A stretch of 8,291 nucleotides of DNA from JBJFGR01 sp051892875 (lineage in GTDB: Bacteria > Pseudomonadota > Gammaproteobacteria > Enterobacterales > Succinivibrionaceae): contig JBJFGR010000114.1 of assembly GCA_051892875.1 (NCBI GenBank), positions 1 to 8,291 of the forward strand. The letters run 5' to 3'. Position 1 is the stretch's first letter, and every line of letters starts with the position of its first letter. A program made the translations under genes and the position numbers. A model generated the notes under the pieces. The model searched no databases. It saw only the letters and a list, made by a program, of their open reading frames with translations, and was not told the origin of the DNA. This document shows, piece after piece, positions 6,053-8,291 of this stretch.

Positions 6053-6613
6053 ATGAATAAGGTGATGAAACTGTCAAAATTTAAGGCTTGTATATGTGAA
6101 GGAGCTGCAGAGAGAGCCATATTGGATATTCTGTTAGAGAACGATTTGTTAATTTTTGCAAAAAATGAACTTATTGATGATGATATTATAAGATGCAGGG
6201 ATGCAAAAGAATTCGAATCAAGATATTTGAGAAAGAAATTTGATGATCAAATTTCTGTCATTCGTATTTTGGATAGAGATAAGGAAAATTTTAAAATCAG
6301 TAAGCCTTACAAAGACAAGATTGACGTAGTTAATATTGTTACATCTCCGGAGATAGAGATGCTCATTATTTGTAGTGAAAATAAGTATGATGAGTATTGC
6401 AAGGGAAAGTCAAAGATGAGTCCTAGCGATTATTGTAAACAGAATTTACCAAAATTAAAGTATGATAAGAAGTATGAAACCGTAAAGGCATATTTCAACA
6501 CGCCGGAAAAATTAGTGAACGCAATTAAATTGTACCATCAAAAACATCAATCTAAAGGCCAGTATACGTTATTGGATTTGCTGAAATATAAAGTGTCAAG
6601 TATTAATACATAA
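6053..6613 (+). CDS. Small TOPRIM-like protein, probable effector of the ATPase
   Basis: This is a 186-residue, lysine-rich soluble protein. Near the N-terminus is CICEGAAERAIL (E16, G17, E20), the glutamate-bearing first strand and helix expected of a TOPRIM fold. RILDRDKENF (71-80) provides the DxD motif (D74, D76), and TSPEIEMLII (97-106) adds acidic residues E100 and E102. TOPRIM proteins bind metal and act as nucleases, primases or topoisomerase subunits; with an OLD/RloA-type ATPase the usual role is nuclease. AriB (DUF4435), RloB (PF13707) and AbiLii are comparable but generally longer. I recall similar short proteins beside ATPases in gut Firmicutes, but no named system. The start is at 6053 on Shine-Dalgarno spacing (alternative 6047, two residues longer). 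The C-terminal third (about 125-186) is basic with no motif I recognise. The fold is inferred from motifs only. Confidence 0.65.
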   Translation: MNKVMKLSKFKACICEGAAERAILDILLENDLLIFAKNELIDDDIIRCRDAKEFESRYLRKKFDDQISVIRILDRDKENFKISKPYKDKIDVVNIVTSPEIEMLIICSENKYDEYCKGKSKMSPSDYCKQNLPKLKYDKKYETVKAYFNTPEKLVNAIKLYHQKHQSKGQYTLLDLLKYKVSSINT

Positions 6614-6632
6614 AAAATTCAATTTATTAAGG

Positions 6633-6656
6633 GGTGCAGACATAATTCTGGACACC
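6633..6656. repeat. Hairpin at the left edge of the IS element
   Basis: GGTGCAGA (6633-6640) pairs with TCTG (6647-6650) and CACC (6653-6656), giving an 8-bp stem with a 2-nt bulge and the loop CATAAT. No T tract follows, so it is not a standard terminator. Such stems at IS ends can reduce read-through into the transposase, but that role is inferred. It lies 19 nt after the TOPRIM stop. Confidence 0.45.
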
Positions 6657-8155
6657 TAAATGAGGTGATCTATGGTATTTACAACCAAACAAATTAGAAC
6701 AGCTTTAGAGCTTTATGATAAAATAAAAAACGTGACTTCAACAATTCGTCAATTAGGCTATCCATCAAGACAAACATTGTATGAATGGATTAATCAAAGG
6801 GAATCAACTGGTGGAAAATTCCCTGATATTAAACCAACAGGTGTTAAGAAAATCAGTAGTTATACAAGGTTTAATTTTGAAGGTTTTTCTGCCAAACAAA
6901 AGCTTAAAATTCTAAAAAGATGTTTTGAAGGAACAGAAAATATTCGCGATGTAGCAATTGATGAAGGTGTTTCACGAACTTTAATATATGCTTGGAGAAA
7001 GAAATATCTTAAATATGGAGTATTAGGATTGCAACAAAAGAAAAAGAGAATCAAAAGGATAGATTCAATTGAAGAGCAAAATAATGCTGTTTCAATAGAG
7101 AATATTGAAAAATCAATTACTGCTAGTGAATATTCCAATGAAATTGCAAAACTTCAAAAGCAAGTAAAAGAACTGCAAATGAAAGTTGATGTTATGTCAG
7201 AGGCGTTTGAAATCTTAAAAAAAGATCTGGGCACTGATTATAAATATTTGAATAATAAAGAGAAATATTTTATTATCAGTGCCTTAAAAAATAAGTATTC
7301 AATCTTATCATTGCTTGATCATTTATCAATGTCAAAAGGTAGCTATTATTATGTAGAAAAAGCACTTCACAAAGATGATAAATACAAGGCTATTAGACCA
7401 TTGCTAAAAGATACATTTAGCAAAAATTATGAATGTTATGGCTATAGAAGACTTCATACATCATTGAAAAATATAGGATACACAGTATCTGAAAAAATCG
7501 TTAGAAGACTTATGAAAGAAGAAGGAATAAAAGTTATTAAAAGTAAAAGAAAGAGATATTCATCATACCTAGGAGAAATATCTCCTGCGGTAGAAAATAT
7601 CGTTAATCGAGACTTTTCTTCATCAACTCCCAATGAAAAGTGGTTAACTGATATATCAGAATTTGCCACAAGCAAAGGAAAATTATATCTATCAATTATT
7701 AGAGATTGCTATAATGATGAAATCATAGCTTATAAGATTGGTAAGAAACCAAATGCAGCATTAGCCAACGATACTTTATCTGAAGCTATAAAAAGACTTT
7801 GTACAAAAAGTGGTAAAACAATAATTCATTCCGACAGAGGGTGTCATTATAGATGGCCTGGTTGGATACAGATTTCAACAAAAAACGGGCTTATACGCTC
7901 AATGTCAAGGAAGGGATGTAGTCCGGATAATTCTGCCTGTGAAGGGTTCTTTGGGCGAATGAAAACAGAATGTTTTTATAACCATTCACTAAATGATCTT
8001 ACGTTAGATGAATTAAAAACATACCTCAATAATTATATTAAATGGTACAATAATGATAGAATAAAAAACTCATTGAACGGATTGAGTCCAGTTCAATATA
8101 GACTTAGGAATTTTTAGATGAGGAATGTGTCCAAGAAATCGCATTGGGTGTGTCA
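6635..8155 (+). mobile_element. IS3-family insertion sequence (IS150-like group), approximate ends
   Basis: One transposase gene fills the element. Next to it are imperfect terminal complements: AATTCT-GGACAC (6644-6655) on the left and GTGTCCAAGAAAT (8127-8139) on the right, 11 of 12 pairs with one bulged base. The right tip, with GGGTG and TGTCA, resembles IS150-group ends and finishes in the usual CA at 8154-8155. The left tip is less clear; I place it at the TG at 6635. The distance from tip to GGACAC differs between sides (15 against 23 nt), so the ends are uncertain by some tens of bases. I could not find a convincing 3-5 bp target duplication at these positions. Total length near 1.5 kb is normal for the family. 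Confidence 0.6.
6672..8117 (+). CDS. IS3-family transposase, single-frame OrfAB fusion
   Basis: This is a 481-residue DDE transposase for copy-out/paste-in movement of the element. The order is as follows: a first helix-turn-helix (about 17-43, LGYPSRQTLYEWI), a second (about 88-112, SRTLIYAWRKKY), a heptad coiled coil (about 155-184), an HTH_21-type region (about 250-288, YECYGYRRLHTSL), and an rve core from about 320. The catalytic residues are D327 (KWLTDIS), D388 (IIHSDRG) and E424 (SACEGFFGRMKTE), with exactly 35 residues between the last two. All look intact. GAGGTGAT ahead of ATG 6672 serves as the ribosome site. Most IS3 elements make OrfAB by -1 frameshifting; here the whole protein is in frame, although an A7-G run (7217-7224) remains just after the coiled coil. 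Close relatives are common in gut anaerobes. Confidence 0.95.
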   Translation: MVFTTKQIRTALELYDKIKNVTSTIRQLGYPSRQTLYEWINQRESTGGKFPDIKPTGVKKISSYTRFNFEGFSAKQKLKILKRCFEGTENIRDVAIDEGVSRTLIYAWRKKYLKYGVLGLQQKKKRIKRIDSIEEQNNAVSIENIEKSITASEYSNEIAKLQKQVKELQMKVDVMSEAFEILKKDLGTDYKYLNNKEKYFIISALKNKYSILSLLDHLSMSKGSYYYVEKALHKDDKYKAIRPLLKDTFSKNYECYGYRRLHTSLKNIGYTVSEKIVRRLMKEEGIKVIKSKRKRYSSYLGEISPAVENIVNRDFSSSTPNEKWLTDISEFATSKGKLYLSIIRDCYNDEIIAYKIGKKPNAALANDTLSEAIKRLCTKSGKTIIHSDRGCHYRWPGWIQISTKNGLIRSMSRKGCSPDNSACEGFFGRMKTECFYNHSLNDLTLDELKTYLNNYIKWYNNDRIKNSLNGLSPVQYRLRNF

Positions 8156-8178
8156 ACATAAATGTGTATTTTCCCTGT

Positions 8179-8211
8179 TTTAGCTGAAAAAAAATTTATT
8201 TTTCAACTAAA
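8179..8211. repeat. Hairpin with a 13-bp stem downstream of the IS
   Basis: The left arm (8179-8191) pairs with the right arm (8199-8211) over 13 positions with one C-A mismatch, around the loop AAATTTA. On the minus strand it begins at the stop codon of the candidate right-edge gene, which suggests a terminator for that gene. The only T run is inside the stem, so it is not a textbook Rho-independent terminator in either direction. Confidence 0.45.
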
Positions 8212-8291
8212 TTTGGTCTTTCGACCATTCCATATGTTTTTTTATCAAGGTGCTAGATTTAATACTAGAAATACCCAGTAAAATATATGGA
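8207..8291 (-). CDS. Possible 3' end of a minus-strand gene, cut by the window
   Basis: The minus strand is open from the window edge to a TAG at 8209-8207 and encodes 27 residues beginning PYILLGISSIKSS and ending MEWSKDQI. The other two minus frames stop within the segment. The ending is immediately followed by the hairpin at 8179-8211, which is what a gene end would look like. The fragment is too short to identify, and an open frame of this length can arise by chance. Confidence 0.25.
   Translation of the reverse strand, partial: PYILLGISSIKSSTLIKKHMEWSKDQI

Noticed and set aside
4884..6613. Assigning the pair outright to PARIS, AbiL or Septu
   Set aside because: The ATPase fits the broad clade, but the small protein is shorter than AriB/RloB, shows no HNH motif as in Septu PtuB, and I cannot run a profile search to settle it.
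6633..6656. Hairpin considered as the terminator of the ATPase/TOPRIM operon
   Set aside because: The stem is reasonable but is followed by TAAATGAGG rather than a T tract, and it lies within the IS left-end sequence.
6860..7138. Antisense ORF within the transposase gene
   Set aside because: It lies wholly inside an intact transposase with strong motif support. The translation is low-complexity Ile/Leu/Ser/Phe, typical of an antisense shadow.
7454..7675. Second antisense ORF within the transposase gene
   Set aside because: It also overlaps conserved transposase coding sequence, and has no ribosome site or family resemblance.
6642..8160. ACATAA on both sides of the IS (near 6640-6645 and 8156-8161) considered as a target duplication
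   Set aside because: The left copy would have to lie inside the likely IS end, and using it would not leave a TG start on that side. The word is AT-rich and easily matched by chance.

Overview
The window is strongly AT-rich bacterial DNA. Its core genes look chromosomal. ModF, recognised by close recall of the E. coli protein over its second half, sits next to galE, a pairing also found in Enterobacteria. This suggests a low-GC gammaproteobacterium, perhaps a gut or rumen anaerobe of the Succinivibrionaceae type. The aminotransferase and the transposase resemble proteins common in gut anaerobes, including Firmicutes, so the taxonomic call is tentative.

Layout. The left edge (1-568, minus) holds the N-terminal 189 codons of an AAA-ATPase-like protein (PF09820/DUF1703 type), cut by the window. 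A 332-bp divergent intergenic region with a nested hairpin and candidate promoters separates it from a plus-strand pair: a class I PLP aminotransferase (901-2085) and galE (2098-3087), 12 bp apart, closed by a clear Rho-independent terminator. modF (3201-4658) follows with its own promoter. Its last codons run into a perfect heptamer tandem repeat, (TAAAAAA) in about eight copies, after which the accessory part begins.

The accessory part has a promoter-led two-gene operon: an ABC-type AAA ATPase (4884-6047) followed at once by a small TOPRIM-like protein (6053-6613). This split ATPase/TOPRIM layout recalls anti-phage systems such as PARIS, AbiL/RloAB and the fused OLD/Gabija nucleases. The small partner does not match any named system that I can recall with confidence, so it is the best candidate for an undescribed system. 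An IS3-family insertion sequence with a single-frame fused OrfAB transposase (6672-8117) lies directly downstream. The right edge holds the likely 3' end of another minus-strand gene.

How the genes work together. The aminotransferase and GalE appear to be co-transcribed housekeeping genes. ModF is a cytoplasmic tandem ATPase. The ATPase/TOPRIM pair is inferred to act as one sensor-effector module. The IS3 element next to it is consistent with insertion into a variable spot behind modF.
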